DNA of 64,000 bases from Actinomycetota bacterium (GTDB lineage: Bacteria; Actinomycetota; Actinomycetes; Propionibacteriales; Propionibacteriaceae), in NCBI GenBank assembly GCA_020161015.1, contig JAIUOT010000060.1, positions 1 through 64,000 on the forward strand, written 5' to 3'. The notes under the pieces are model-generated. The model was given only the letters and a program-made list of their open reading frames with translations, did not search any database and was not told the DNA's origin. Made by a program: the position numbers and the translations under genes. Below, one piece after another: positions 16,260-24,858 of this stretch. Position 1 is the stretch's first letter, and the number at the start of each line of letters is the position of its first letter.

Positions 16260-16979
16260 ATGCCGCGTCGCGTCCTCGTCGTCGACGACGAGCCACAGAT
16301 CCGCACGGTGCTGCGCGCCTACCTCGAGGCGGACGGCTTCGACGTGGCCGAGGCCGGCACCGGGGCGGACGCGCTCGCGGCGCTGGCCCGCTCCGGGGGC
16401 GACCTCGACCTGGTCCTGCTCGACGTCGGCCTGCCCGACCTGTCGGGGCTGGACGTGCTGGCGAAGCTGCGGGCGACGTCCTCGATCTACGTGATCCTGG
16501 TCACCGCACGGTCGGAAGAGGTCGACAAGCTGGTCGGCCTCAGCGTCGGCGCCGACGACTACATCACCAAGCCGTTCAGCCCGCGCGAGGTGGTGGCGCG
16601 GGTGAAGACCGTCCTGCGCCGCCGCCGCGACGAGGACGGGGCCCCCGCTGTCGAGCCCGACCCCGTGCTGCGGTTCGACGGGCTGACGATCGATCCGCAG
16701 CGCCGCGAGGTGGTGACGGCGAACGGTCCGGTCGAGCTGTCCGCCCTCGACTTCGACCTGCTCCTGGCCCTCGCCACCTCCCCCGGGCGGGTGTTCTCCC
16801 GTCCCCAACTCCTGGAGAAGGTCTGGGGCTACGACTTCTACGGCGACGAGCGGATCGTCGACGTGCACGTCCGCAGCATCCGGAGCGCCCTCGGTGACGA
16901 CGCCAACGCCCCGCGCGTGGTCGGGACCGCTCGCGGCGTCGGCTACAAGTTCCTCCTCCGGCAGGAGGCGTCGAGGTGA
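16260..16979 (+). CDS. OmpR/PhoB-family response regulator
   Basis: A 239-residue regulator. The receiver domain (3-120) has the acidic pair DDE near residues 9-11, phosphoacceptor D55 in LVLLDVGLPDLSGLDVL and K in YITKPFSPREV. The C-terminal winged helix (about 140-235) reads FSRPQLLEKVWGYDFYGDERIVDVHVRSIRSALGDD. GGAGGAAG precedes the ATG at 16260. Its gene overlaps the sensor kinase by 4 bp. It likely binds the GCTTCAC direct repeats upstream of the DUF2202 and NapH-like genes. Confidence 0.95.
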   Translation: MPRRVLVVDDEPQIRTVLRAYLEADGFDVAEAGTGADALAALARSGGDLDLVLLDVGLPDLSGLDVLAKLRATSSIYVILVTARSEEVDKLVGLSVGADDYITKPFSPREVVARVKTVLRRRRDEDGAPAVEPDPVLRFDGLTIDPQRREVVTANGPVELSALDFDLLLALATSPGRVFSRPQLLEKVWGYDFYGDERIVDVHVRSIRSALGDDANAPRVVGTARGVGYKFLLRQEASR

Positions 16980-18097
16980 ACCGGCTGAGCGTCCGCCTGG
17001 TGCTCTCGCACCTCTTCGTCGCCCTGGCCGGCGCGGTGACCACCTACCTCGTCGTCCGCGCGCTGGCGCCCGCCCTGTTCGACGCCAGCCTGCGCGGCAA
17101 CCCCAACGCCGGCCCGGGCCGAATGGGCGGCGGCGGTGGCCCCGGCGCGAACCAGGCATTGCGGGAGCAGTTCGCGATCGCCGTCGACCAGGCGCTGCTG
17201 ATCGGAGCGCTGGTGGGCGTGGTCGCCGCCGCCGTGCTGGGTGCCGTCCTGGCCGCCCGGGTGATCCGACCACTCCGCACAATGCGGGGGGCCACGCGGC
17301 AGATGGCCCGCGGTCGCTACGACGTGCCGATCGAGCTGCCGCGGGAGACCGAGCTGGCCGAGCTGGCCTCCGACGTCAACACGCTCGGCAGCGCCCTGTC
17401 CGAGACCGAGTCCCGGCGCGTGCGGCTGCTCGGCGAGGTGGCCCACGAACTGCGGACGCCGCTCACGGTGATCGACGGCTACGTCGAGGGCATGATCGAC
17501 GGCGTCCTGCCCACGACGCCCGACGGGCTGATGCACGTCAGCGAGGAGGTGCGGCGCCTGCGGCGGCTCGGCGACGACCTCTCCGCGCTGTCGAAGGCCG
17601 AGGAGGGGCGGATCCCGATGTCTCCGGTCGCGCTCGACCTGCGCGACGTCGTGGCGGCCGCCGGCGAGCGGCTGCGTCCCCAGGCCGTGGACGCCGGCAT
17701 TGCCCTCGGCATCGACCCCGGCCCTGAGCCGTTGCGGGTCGAGGTCGACCCCGACCACATCGCGCAGGTCGTGACGAACCTCGTCGGCAACGCCCTGCGG
17801 GCCACCGACGCCGGCGGACGCGTCACGATCACGTGCGCGCGCGCCGGCACGGACGCGGTGACCGCCGTCGCCGACACCGGGGTGGGCCTCGACCCGGGCG
17901 ACCTGGAGCGCGTGTTCGAGCGGTTCTACCGTGCGCCCGGACGGCGGCCCGGCGCGGGCGACACCGGCTCTGGCATCGGGCTGACCATCGCGCGCGGCAT
18001 CGTCGAGGCGCACGGTGGCGCGATCACAGCCACGTCCCCCGGCCGCGGCCTGGGAGCAACGTTCACCGTCCGGCTGCCGCTGGCGACGGGCGCCTGA
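16976..18097 (+). CDS. Sensor histidine kinase
   Basis: A 373-residue kinase. TM1 (about 5-30) and TM2 (about 65-90) enclose a short external segment of about 35 residues rich in glycine (GRMGGGGGPGANQ), too small for a folded ligand domain. HAMP follows TM2, then HisKA with H157 in GEVAHELRTPLTVIDGY, and HATPase with N-box LVGNALRATD, G1 DTGVGLDPGDLERVFERF and G2 GSGIGLTIARGIVEAHGG. GTG 16976 overlaps the regulator stop (GTGA). A sensor without a real input domain may read the membrane or a partner protein such as the NapH-like product next door. Confidence 0.95.
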   Translation: MNRLSVRLVLSHLFVALAGAVTTYLVVRALAPALFDASLRGNPNAGPGRMGGGGGPGANQALREQFAIAVDQALLIGALVGVVAAAVLGAVLAARVIRPLRTMRGATRQMARGRYDVPIELPRETELAELASDVNTLGSALSETESRRVRLLGEVAHELRTPLTVIDGYVEGMIDGVLPTTPDGLMHVSEEVRRLRRLGDDLSALSKAEEGRIPMSPVALDLRDVVAAAGERLRPQAVDAGIALGIDPGPEPLRVEVDPDHIAQVVTNLVGNALRATDAGGRVTITCARAGTDAVTAVADTGVGLDPGDLERVFERFYRAPGRRPGAGDTGSGIGLTIARGIVEAHGGAITATSPGRGLGATFTVRLPLATGA

Positions 18098-18122
18098 GCA
18101 CGCGCCGGCACGACTCGCGCGA

Positions 18123-18151
18123 TCCTCACGCCGGCTTCACCGGAGCTTCAC
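18123..18151 (+). promoter_or_regulatory. Response-regulator direct repeats, second copy
   Basis: GCTTCAC at 18134-18140 and 18145-18151 are 11 bp apart, with a degenerate third box TCCTCAC at 18123-18129 in the same phase. They lie 48 bp upstream of the NapH-like start and match the repeats at 15389, giving a small regulon centred on the two-component system. Confidence 0.7.
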
Positions 18152-18198
18152 AGACGCACGGAACGCTCTGGGGTGACCCCGGACCCATGGAGGACACC

Positions 18199-19152
18199 GT
18201 GCCCCGCAACGACGCCGCCGCCGGCACCAGCCGGCTCACCCGCTTCCAGCAACGCACCCGCCAGATCCTGCGCGTGAAGCGTGCCCGCCACCTGGTCCAG
18301 CTCGCCGTGGCGGCCCTGATCGTGGTGGCCGCGGTCCGCCACCAGCTGGAGGAGGAGCAGGCGGGGGCCGCCTCCGTGGACGCCCTGTGCCCCTTCGGCG
18401 CGGTCGAGACGCTGCTCACCTGGGTGACGACGGGCTCACTGGTGAGCCGCACGCACCCGTCGAACCTGGTGCTGGGCGCCGCGCTGCTGGCCGCGACCGT
18501 GCTCGCAGGCAACGCGTTCTGCGGCTGGATCTGTCCGTTCGGCGCGGTGCAGGACGCACTGTCCTGGCTGCGCCGGCGGCTCCACCTGCCACGCCTCACC
18601 ATCCCGGAACGGGCCGACCGGATCCTCCGGTACGGCCGCTTCGTCGTGCTCGCCGTGGTGATCGTCCTCAGCTACACCACCGCCCGCCTGTGGTTCGCCG
18701 ACTACGACCCGTACCTGGCCCTGTTCGGGCTGAACTGGCTGTTCGGATCCGACAGCCCGCTGCTGTGGGCCGGGCTGGCGGTCCTGGCCGTCGTGCTGGC
18801 CGGCGCCCTGGTGGTGGACAGGTTCTGGTGCCGCTACCTCTGCCCGCTGGGAGGCGTCCTGAGCGTGCTGGGGCGGCTCAGCCTGCTGCGGATCAGGCGC
18901 TCGCCGTCCGCCTGCACCGACTGCACGCTGTGCGACCGTGCCTGCCCGGTCGGTCTCCGGCCCAGCGCCGCCGCACCGCTGGTGCACCCCGACTGCGTCG
19001 GCTGCATGGACTGCGTGACCACCTGTCCGGTGCGTGGTGCCCTCCAGGTGGAGGCGCCGGTGCTGCTGGGCGTTCCCGTGCTGTCGGCGACGGGCGCTGC
19101 GGCCCCACCGGCGCGCCGAGCGCCCCGGACGGCCGGAGGGGAGGAGTCATGA
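18199..19152 (+). CDS. NapH-like membrane polyferredoxin (4Fe-4S)
   Basis: A 317-residue protein of the NapH/MauN/NosR-type. Five or so hydrophobic helices alternate with the family cysteine motifs FCGWICPFGAVQD and WCRYLCPLGGVL; the C-terminal part has two [4Fe-4S] ferredoxin motifs, CTDCTLCDRACPVGL and CVGCMDCVTTCPVRG. It probably passes electrons between the quinone pool and a soluble or exported partner. GTG 18199 is favoured because GGAGG lies 5 nt upstream; ATG 18187 overlaps that Shine-Dalgarno. No nap or nos reductase is nearby, so its partner is unknown. The next gene overlaps by 4 bp. Confidence 0.88.
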   Translation: MPRNDAAAGTSRLTRFQQRTRQILRVKRARHLVQLAVAALIVVAAVRHQLEEEQAGAASVDALCPFGAVETLLTWVTTGSLVSRTHPSNLVLGAALLAATVLAGNAFCGWICPFGAVQDALSWLRRRLHLPRLTIPERADRILRYGRFVVLAVVIVLSYTTARLWFADYDPYLALFGLNWLFGSDSPLLWAGLAVLAVVLAGALVVDRFWCRYLCPLGGVLSVLGRLSLLRIRRSPSACTDCTLCDRACPVGLRPSAAAPLVHPDCVGCMDCVTTCPVRGALQVEAPVLLGVPVLSATGAAAPPARRAPRTAGGEES

Positions 19153-19478
19153 GGGCGACGGTCTGGGTGGCGCCGGTGGCGTCGGTCGTCATCCTCTTCG
19201 GATCGGTCGGGATCGCCCAGGCGACCGGCGGCTGGACGACCAGCGGCCGCACGGCCGTCGTGCAGGCCGACCTCACCGCCGACGACGTGAAGGGGTGGAT
19301 GACCATCCAGCAGGCGGCGGACGGCCTCGGCGTACCCGTCGCGGCGATCATCGACCTCATCGACCCGCCGGAGGGCGTGGTGCTCGAGCCGGGCACGGCC
19401 CTGCGCGACGTGGAGGCGGTGGTCGACGGCTTCAGCCTTGCCACCCTCCGGGAGAAGCTGCGGACGCTCGCGCGCTGA
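19149..19478 (+). CDS. Small exported or membrane-anchored protein coupled to NapH-like gene
   Basis: A 109-residue protein: an N-terminal hydrophobic segment (VWVAPVASVVILFGSVGIAQA) that is either a signal peptide or a TM anchor, then a globular domain with TADDVKGWMTIQQAADGLGVPVAAIIDLI. The KGWMT-type motif resembles a domain found attached to some membrane ferredoxins in other bacteria, but I cannot name a family with certainty. Its ATG overlaps the NapH-like stop (ATGA), implying a shared complex outside the membrane. Confidence 0.75.
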   Translation: MRATVWVAPVASVVILFGSVGIAQATGGWTTSGRTAVVQADLTADDVKGWMTIQQAADGLGVPVAAIIDLIDPPEGVVLEPGTALRDVEAVVDGFSLATLREKLRTLAR

Positions 19479-19500
19479 CGTCCGCTGGCCGTGGCTCGCC

Positions 19501-20061
19501 TCAGGCGGACGCGTCCGGCAGGCGGCACGCCTGCGTGAACCCGGCCGGCGGGATGCCGAGCGCCTGGATGACCCGCGCCCAGTAGTTGACCTGGGCAGCG
19601 GTCGTGGCCAGGATCACCAGCTCCCGCTCGCTGAACGCCGCGCGCAGCTCGGCCTGGAGCGCCTCCGGGAAGCGCAGCGGCGTCGAGGAGACCAGCCGGG
19701 CGTATTCGATCGCCAGCCGTTCGCGGGGGTCGAAGGAACCCACGGCGCCGACGTCACCCCCGGTGATCGCGGCCAGCTCGGCGTCGGTGAGGCCCGCGCG
19801 GTCGTGGGCGAAGCTGTTCATGTCGACGCAGAAGGCACAGTTCGCCGTGACCGAGGCGGTGACGCGCACGAGCTTCAGCAACCGTGCGGACGGCTCGTCG
19901 TGCGCGACGAGCGCCTCGAGGATGCCGGAACCGATCGCGGCCCTGGGGTACCACGCGAGCAGCCGGGCCGGCAGCATCCGCCGTCCGGTGATCCGCTCGG
20001 CGAGCGCCACGCCCAGCCTCAGGACGGGGTTGGGCCGGCGCGGCTCGGCGACCAGTGGCAT
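19501..20061 (-). CDS. Carboxymuconolactone-decarboxylase-fold (AhpD-like) protein
   Basis: A 186-residue all-helical protein with the AhpD redox motif NCAFCVDMNSF and downstream helices (YARLVSSTPLRFPEALQ, ELVILATTAAQVNYWARVIQALGI). The CxxC plus following H/D pattern suggests alkylhydroperoxidase-type activity. Its ATG shares one base with the lgt stop (TGATG), and lgt's own GAGGAGG supplies its ribosome site, so expression is coupled to lgt. Confidence 0.88.
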   Translation of the reverse strand: MPLVAEPRRPNPVLRLGVALAERITGRRMLPARLLAWYPRAAIGSGILEALVAHDEPSARLLKLVRVTASVTANCAFCVDMNSFAHDRAGLTDAELAAITGGDVGAVGSFDPRERLAIEYARLVSSTPLRFPEALQAELRAAFSERELVILATTAAQVNYWARVIQALGIPPAGFTQACRLPDASA

Positions 20062-20957
20062 CACGCCTCCTCGGTGGCGACGGGCTCCTCCGTGGCGACG
20101 GGCTCCCCCACGGCCGGGGCGAGCGCGGCGGCCGCCTCCCGCTTCGCCCGCCGGTCCGACCACACCCACAGCGCGGCGCCGCCGAGGATCATCGGCACGC
20201 ACAGCCACTGGCCCATGCTGAGGCCCAGCGGCAGCAGGCCCAGGAAGCTGTCCGGCTCGCGGGAGAACTCCACCACGAAGCGGAGGACGCCGTAGCCGAA
20301 CACGAACAGGGCGCTCGACTTGCCGCGATCCGGGCCGCGCCGGGCGTACAGCCATCCGACCACGAACAGCAGCACCCCCTCCAGCGCGAACTCGTAGAGC
20401 TGCGAGGGGTGCCGCGGCACCGCGTCCACCTGCGGGAACACCATCGCCCAGGGCAGGGACGGGTCGGCGGGCCGCCCCCACAGCTCGCCGTTGATGAAGT
20501 TCCCGATCCGCCCGAACGCCAGACCGACCGGGACCACCGCCACCAGCAGGTCGCTGACCTGGAGGAACGGACGGCCCTGCCGGCGCGCGAACAGCCACAC
20601 GCCGGCGGCGACGCCGAGCGCGCCGCCGTGGAAGCTCATGCCCCCGTCCCAGACCTTGAGGATCTCCAGCGGCTGGGTCAGGTAGAACGCCGGTTGGTAG
20701 AACAGGCAGTAGCCGAGCCGTCCGCCCAGGATGACGCCGGCGATGACGTAGGTCATCAGGTCGGCCACCACCGTCGACGTCCACGGCGCGGGCTCGGTGA
20801 TACCGGCGTAGGGAGGGTGCTTCAGGCGTCGGAGCAGCAGCAGGTAGCCGACGACGAACCCCAGCAGGTACATCAGCCCGTACCAGTGCACGGCGAGCGG
20901 GCCCAGGCGGAAGGCCACGGGGTCGAAGGAGGGGAACGTCAGGACGAGGGCGAGCAC
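20061..20957 (-). CDS. lgt: Prolipoprotein diacylglyceryl transferase
   Basis: A 298-residue membrane enzyme with seven hydrophobic segments. The signature GRIGNFINGELWGRP and the conserved GGMSFHGGALG and HPSQLYEF (catalytic H and R region) are all present. It transfers diacylglycerol from phosphatidylglycerol to the lipobox cysteine of prelipoproteins, of which several are encoded nearby (22171, 31393, 35668). It starts with GTG at 20957 only 6 bp after a CATAAT -10 box, so the message is probably leaderless. Confidence 0.96.
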   Translation of the reverse strand: MLALVLTFPSFDPVAFRLGPLAVHWYGLMYLLGFVVGYLLLLRRLKHPPYAGITEPAPWTSTVVADLMTYVIAGVILGGRLGYCLFYQPAFYLTQPLEILKVWDGGMSFHGGALGVAAGVWLFARRQGRPFLQVSDLLVAVVPVGLAFGRIGNFINGELWGRPADPSLPWAMVFPQVDAVPRHPSQLYEFALEGVLLFVVGWLYARRGPDRGKSSALFVFGYGVLRFVVEFSREPDSFLGLLPLGLSMGQWLCVPMILGGAALWVWSDRRAKREAAAALAPAVGEPVATEEPVATEEA

Positions 20958-20963
20958 GCGGCC

Positions 20964-20969
20964 ATTATG
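20964..20969 (-). promoter_or_regulatory. -10 box of leaderless lgt promoter
   Basis: Reading leftward, CATAAT (20969-20964) precedes GGCCGC and the lgt GTG. The spacing places transcription start at or next to the start codon. Confidence 0.5.
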
Positions 20970-20997
20970 CGCCCGCCCACGAGGGCCGGACGGACGA

Positions 20998-21027
20998 CGG
21001 GGGCCCGGCCGCCCGGCCGGACCCCCG
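20998..21027 (-). terminator. GC-rich hairpin after the LigD-like gene
   Basis: CGGGGGCCCGGCC (20998-21010) pairs with GGCCGGACCCCCG (21015-21027) with one mismatch and a 4-nt loop. It lies between the end of the LigD-like gene and the lgt promoter; no U tract. Confidence 0.5.
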
Positions 21028-21101
21028 CCACGGCCAACGGTTGGCGAACCCTGGCCGAGATACCATTCCGCCTCCAGTGTCCACCCCCGTCCAAGCGCGG
21101 G

Positions 21102-22037
21102 TCACTCGGGAAGGCCGTCCCGGTCCGCCCACTCCAGCAGCGTGTCGAGGCGGTGGGCGACGTCGTCGATCGCCGCGTGCGGGTCGCCCTGCGCTGCGAA
21201 GCGCGCGGGCACCGTCGCCAGGGTCAGCTCGCGGGGCGTGATCGCGTCCAGCTCCTCCCAGGCGAACGGGGTGGACACGGTGCCCTCGGGCACCCCGCGC
21301 ACCGACCACGCGCTGGCGATCGTGTGGTCGCGGGCGTTCTGGTTGAAGTCGACGAACACGTGGCGGGGGTCGCGGTCCTTGCGCCACCAGGTGGTGGTGA
21401 CGTCGTCGGGCAGCCGCCGCTCCACCTCCCGGGCGAAGGCCAGCGCGGCCCGCCGCACCTGCCCGAAGGACCACTCCGGCACGATCCGCACGTAGATGTG
21501 CAGCCCGCTGCCGCCGGAGGTCTTGGGGAACCCGAGGATGCCGAGCTCGTCCAGCACCTCCCGGGCGACGCCCGCGGCCCGGCGGACCCTCTCGAACCCC
21601 GCATCCGGCATCGGGTCGAGGTCGATCCGCCACTCGTCGGGACGCTCCACGTCGGCCCGGCGCGAGTTCCACGGGTGGAACTCCACCGTGGCCATCTGCA
21701 CCGCCCACAGCACGGAGGCGAGCTCGGTCACGCACAGCTCGTCCGCGGTGCGCCCGTAGCGCGGGAACGACACCCGCACGGTCTCGATCCACGGCGGGGC
21801 GCCGGCGGGCAGCCGCTTCTGGTGCACCTTCGCCCCCGCCAGCCCGGACGGGAACCGGTGCAGCATGCAGGGCCGCTCCCGCAGCGCCCGGACGATGCCG
21901 TCGCCGACGGACAGGTAGTAGGTCGCGAGGTCGCGCTTCGTCCAGCCCCGGGCGGGGAAGTAGACGCGGTCGGGGCTCGTCAGCCGGATCACGCGGTCAC
22001 CGACCTCGAGCTCCACCGGCTCGCCAGTGGCCTCCAT
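21102..22037 (-). CDS. LigD-type DNA polymerase/primase domain protein
   Basis: A 311-residue stand-alone archaeo-eukaryotic primase fold as in the LigD polymerase domain of bacterial non-homologous end joining. Metal ligands are visible: D139 and D141 in RIDLDP, H180 in GSGLHIYVRI, and D230 in HVFVDFNQNARDHTI. The N-terminal region YFPARGWTKRDLATYYLSVGDGIVRAL is typical. There is no ligase or nuclease domain here and no Ku gene in the window, so it either acts with distant partners or is one of the additional polymerases common in actinobacteria. Confidence 0.92.
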   Translation of the reverse strand: MEATGEPVELEVGDRVIRLTSPDRVYFPARGWTKRDLATYYLSVGDGIVRALRERPCMLHRFPSGLAGAKVHQKRLPAGAPPWIETVRVSFPRYGRTADELCVTELASVLWAVQMATVEFHPWNSRRADVERPDEWRIDLDPMPDAGFERVRRAAGVAREVLDELGILGFPKTSGGSGLHIYVRIVPEWSFGQVRRAALAFAREVERRLPDDVTTTWWRKDRDPRHVFVDFNQNARDHTIASAWSVRGVPEGTVSTPFAWEELDAITPRELTLATVPARFAAQGDPHAAIDDVAHRLDTLLEWADRDGLPE

Positions 22038-22127
22038 GCCGTCACGCTACCCGCAGCCCCCGACCGCGTCGAGGCGCCCGCGTCCCGGGTCGTGGACCCG
22101 CCCTGACCACTTTTCCCATCTTTAACG

Positions 22128-22146
22128 TAGGATTAATGGCAATTCC
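22128..22146 (+). promoter_or_regulatory. AT-rich promoter with possible Rrf2 site
   Basis: TAGGAT (22128-22133) is a plausible -10 inside an unusually AT-rich patch. It overlaps GGATT-n7-AATTCC (22130-22146), an imperfect inverted repeat of the kind bound by CymR/Rrf2 regulators; an Rrf2 gene ends this operon. Confidence 0.45.
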
Positions 22147-22170
22147 CCTTCTCCCCGGTGAGGATCCGAC

Positions 22171-23217
22171 ATGCCCCCTCGTCCCCGACGCGCCGCGGCC
22201 GCCGCCGTCGCCCTGGCCCTGCTCGGCTCCCTCGGAGTGAGCGCCTGCGCCGGCACCCCGGCCGCGGGAACGCCGCTGACCGTGACCCTCGGGTACTTCC
22301 CGAACCTCACCCACGCCCCCGCCCTCGTCGGGGTCGAGAAGGGCACCTACGCCGCCGCCCTCGGCCAGGGCGTCCAGCTCAAGACCGTCACCTTCAACGC
22401 CGGCCCGGCGGCCCTGGAGGCCCTGAACGCCGGCTCGGTCGACATCACCTTCATCGGGCCCAACCCGACCATCACCGGGTTCACCCGGTCGAAGGGCCAG
22501 GCGCTGCGCGTGATCTCGGGCGCCGCGGCCAACGGGGCAGCCCTCGTGGTGAGCAAGGACATCACCACGCCCGCCCAGCTCAAGGGACGCAGGCTCGCCA
22601 CCCCGCAGCTGGGCAACACCCAGGACGTGGCCCTGCGCTACTGGCTGAAGGAGCAGGGGTTCGCGACCGACACCGAGGGCGGCGGCGACGTCAGCATCCT
22701 GCCGCAGGAGAACGCGACCGCGCTGCAGGCGTTCTCCGCCGGCCAGATCGACGGCGCGTGGGTGCCGGAGCCGTGGGCGACGCGGCTGGTGCGCGAGGGC
22801 GGCGGCCACGTGCTCGTGGACGAGGCCGAGCTGTGGCCGGACAAGAAGTTCGTCGTCACCAACGTCGTCGTCCGCACCCAGTTCCTCACCGAGCACCCCG
22901 ACCAGGTGAAGGCCTTCCTGACCGGCCTGCTCGACACCCTGGACGGCATCGCCGCCGACCCCGACGGCGCCAAGAAGGTCGTGAACGACCAGCTGGAGGC
23001 CCTGACCGGGAAGGGCATGGACGCCGCCGTGCTCGACGAGGCGTGGGGCAAGGTCGTGTTCACGGCGGATCCGCTGGCCTCGACCCTCGCCGAGGGCGCC
23101 GCCCACGCCAGCGCCGTCGGCCTGCTGGAGCAGCCCGACCTCACCGGGCTGTACGCCGTCGACACCCTCAACGGCCTGCTCGCCGAGCGCAAGGAGAAGG
23201 CGGTGAGCGTGCCGTGA
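22171..23217 (+). CDS. SsuA/NMT1-type substrate-binding lipoprotein
   Basis: A 348-residue lipoprotein with signal peptide and lipobox LGVSAC (C26). The mature part is an NMT1/SsuA-type periplasmic-binding fold: LTVTLGYFPNLTHAPALVGVEKG, SVDITFIGPNPTITGF, DGAWVPEPWATRLV. Relatives bind aliphatic sulfonates, nitrate, taurine or thiamine precursors. With the ATPase and permease downstream it forms a complete importer; the Rrf2 regulator hints at sulfur compounds. GGTGAGGA precedes the ATG. Confidence 0.9.
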   Translation: MPPRPRRAAAAAVALALLGSLGVSACAGTPAAGTPLTVTLGYFPNLTHAPALVGVEKGTYAAALGQGVQLKTVTFNAGPAALEALNAGSVDITFIGPNPTITGFTRSKGQALRVISGAAANGAALVVSKDITTPAQLKGRRLATPQLGNTQDVALRYWLKEQGFATDTEGGGDVSILPQENATALQAFSAGQIDGAWVPEPWATRLVREGGGHVLVDEAELWPDKKFVVTNVVVRTQFLTEHPDQVKAFLTGLLDTLDGIAADPDGAKKVVNDQLEALTGKGMDAAVLDEAWGKVVFTADPLASTLAEGAAHASAVGLLEQPDLTGLYAVDTLNGLLAERKEKAVSVP

Positions 23218-23972
23218 CCGCCGTCCCCGCCGCCCTCACCGTCTCGGACGTGAGCAAGGTCTACGCCGACCACCACGAGCCCACCCTCGCCCTCAGCGGC
23301 ACCAGCCTCACCGTCGGCGAGGGCGAGTTCGTCTGCCTCCTGGGCCGCTCCGGCTGCGGCAAGAGCACCCTGCTCTCGCTCATCGCCGGCCTGGCCGCCC
23401 CCACCACCGGCACCATCGACACCCACGGCAACCGGGTGGGGATGATGTTCCAGGACGCCAACCTGTTCCCGTGGCTGACCGTCCGCGGGAACATCGAGCT
23501 GGCGCTGCGGCTGTCCGGGGTGCCGAAGGCCGACTGGCTCGGCCGCGTGGCCGAGCTGCTCGAGATCGTCCAGCTGCCCGACGCGGCAGCCAAGCGCCCC
23601 CACCAGCTCTCCGGCGGCATGCGGCAGCGCGTGGCGCTGGCCCGCGCCCTGGCCCAGGACTGCCGCATCCTGCTGATGGACGAGCCGTTCGGCGCCCTCG
23701 ACGCGCTCACCAGGGACGCCCTGCACGAGGAGATCGAACGGGTCTGGGCCGCCCGCGGACTCGCCATCGTCTTCGTCACCCACAACGTGCGCGAGGCCGC
23801 CCGCCTCGCCGACCGGGTGGTCGTGATGTCGCCCTCGCCGGGACGGATCGTCGAGGAGGTGCCGATCGGCCTGCCGCGTCCCCGCGAGATGTCGGACGCC
23901 GCCGTCGCGCACCTGTCCGGGGAGCTGCACCACGTGATGGACGCCTACGACACCGTCCGGGAGGCGTCATGA
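23214..23972 (+). CDS. SsuB-type ABC transporter ATPase
   Basis: A 252-residue ATPase of the nitrate/sulfonate/taurine group: Walker A GRSGCGKS (44-51), the Q-loop MMFQDANLFPWLTVRGN, signature LSGGMRQRVALARAL, Walker B ILLMDEPFGALDALTR and H-loop FVTHNVREAARLADR. The GTG at 23214 overlaps the binding-protein stop (GTGA). A longer open frame upstream overlaps the binding-protein gene and is not coding. Confidence 0.95.
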   Translation: MTAVPAALTVSDVSKVYADHHEPTLALSGTSLTVGEGEFVCLLGRSGCGKSTLLSLIAGLAAPTTGTIDTHGNRVGMMFQDANLFPWLTVRGNIELALRLSGVPKADWLGRVAELLEIVQLPDAAAKRPHQLSGGMRQRVALARALAQDCRILLMDEPFGALDALTRDALHEEIERVWAARGLAIVFVTHNVREAARLADRVVVMSPSPGRIVEEVPIGLPRPREMSDAAVAHLSGELHHVMDAYDTVREAS

Positions 23973-24850
23973 CCACGGTGCTCACCGATCGCGCGTCGGC
24001 CACCGCCGCGCCGGCGTCCCGTCCGGCGGAGGGGTCCGCGGCGGGTGCCGGCGTTCCGCGGTGGTCGGCCGGCCGCGCGTGGCGCGCGGTCTGGCCGGGG
24101 CTGCTCGCCACCGTGCTCGCCGTCGTGGCGTGGGAGGCCGCCCACCTGTCGGGCTGGAAGCCCGACTACGTGCTGCCGTCCCCGGCGACCGTGGGCGGGG
24201 AGCTCCTCGCCTTCCTCGGCGAGCCGAAGTTCTGGCTGGCCCTGGGCAACACGGTCACCCGCGCCCTGCTCGGCTTCAGCGTCTCCCTGGTGATCGGCAC
24301 GGTCCTTGGCATCGCCGTGTCGAGCTCCCGGGTGCTGCGCACGGCGATCGGGTCGATGCTCACCGGGCTGCAGACCATGCCGTCCATCGCGTGGTTCCCG
24401 TTCGCCATCCTGCTGTTCGGGCTGTCGGAGAACGCGATCCTGTTCGTGGTGGTGCTGGGCGCGGCGCCCTCGATCGCCAACGGGCTGATCTCCGGCATCG
24501 ACGACGTCCCGCCCCCGCTGCTGCGGACGGCGACCGTGCTCGGCGCCCGCGGGTTCGACCTGTACCGGCACGTCGTGCTGCCGTCCGCCCTGCCGACCTA
24601 CGTCGCCGGGCTCAAGCAGGGCTGGGCGTTCGCCTGGCGGTCGCTGATGGCGGGCGAGCTGCTGGTGATCATCGCCAGCAAGCCGTCCCTGGGGGTGCAG
24701 CTCCAGTTCTACCGCGAGTTCGCCAACGCCCCCGCGCTGATAGCTACCATGATCGTGGTCCTGGTCCTCGGCATGGTCTTCGACGCGGTGTTCAGCCGGA
24801 TGTCCGACGTCGTCCGCCGCCGGCGCGGGCTGGGGACGGTCAGGCTCTAG
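23969..24850 (+). CDS. SsuC-type ABC transporter permease
   Basis: A 293-residue BPD-type permease with about six transmembrane helices and the EAA loop (LLRTATVLGARGFDLYRHVVLPSALPTYVAGLKQGWAFAWRSLMAGELL). The first 40 residues are an Ala/Pro-rich cytoplasmic extension. ATG 23969 overlaps the ATPase stop by 4 bp. Completes the importer begun at 22171. Confidence 0.94.
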   Translation: MTTVLTDRASATAAPASRPAEGSAAGAGVPRWSAGRAWRAVWPGLLATVLAVVAWEAAHLSGWKPDYVLPSPATVGGELLAFLGEPKFWLALGNTVTRALLGFSVSLVIGTVLGIAVSSSRVLRTAIGSMLTGLQTMPSIAWFPFAILLFGLSENAILFVVVLGAAPSIANGLISGIDDVPPPLLRTATVLGARGFDLYRHVVLPSALPTYVAGLKQGWAFAWRSLMAGELLVIIASKPSLGVQLQFYREFANAPALIATMIVVLVLGMVFDAVFSRMSDVVRRRRGLGTVRL

Positions 24851-24858
24851 GAGGCGCG

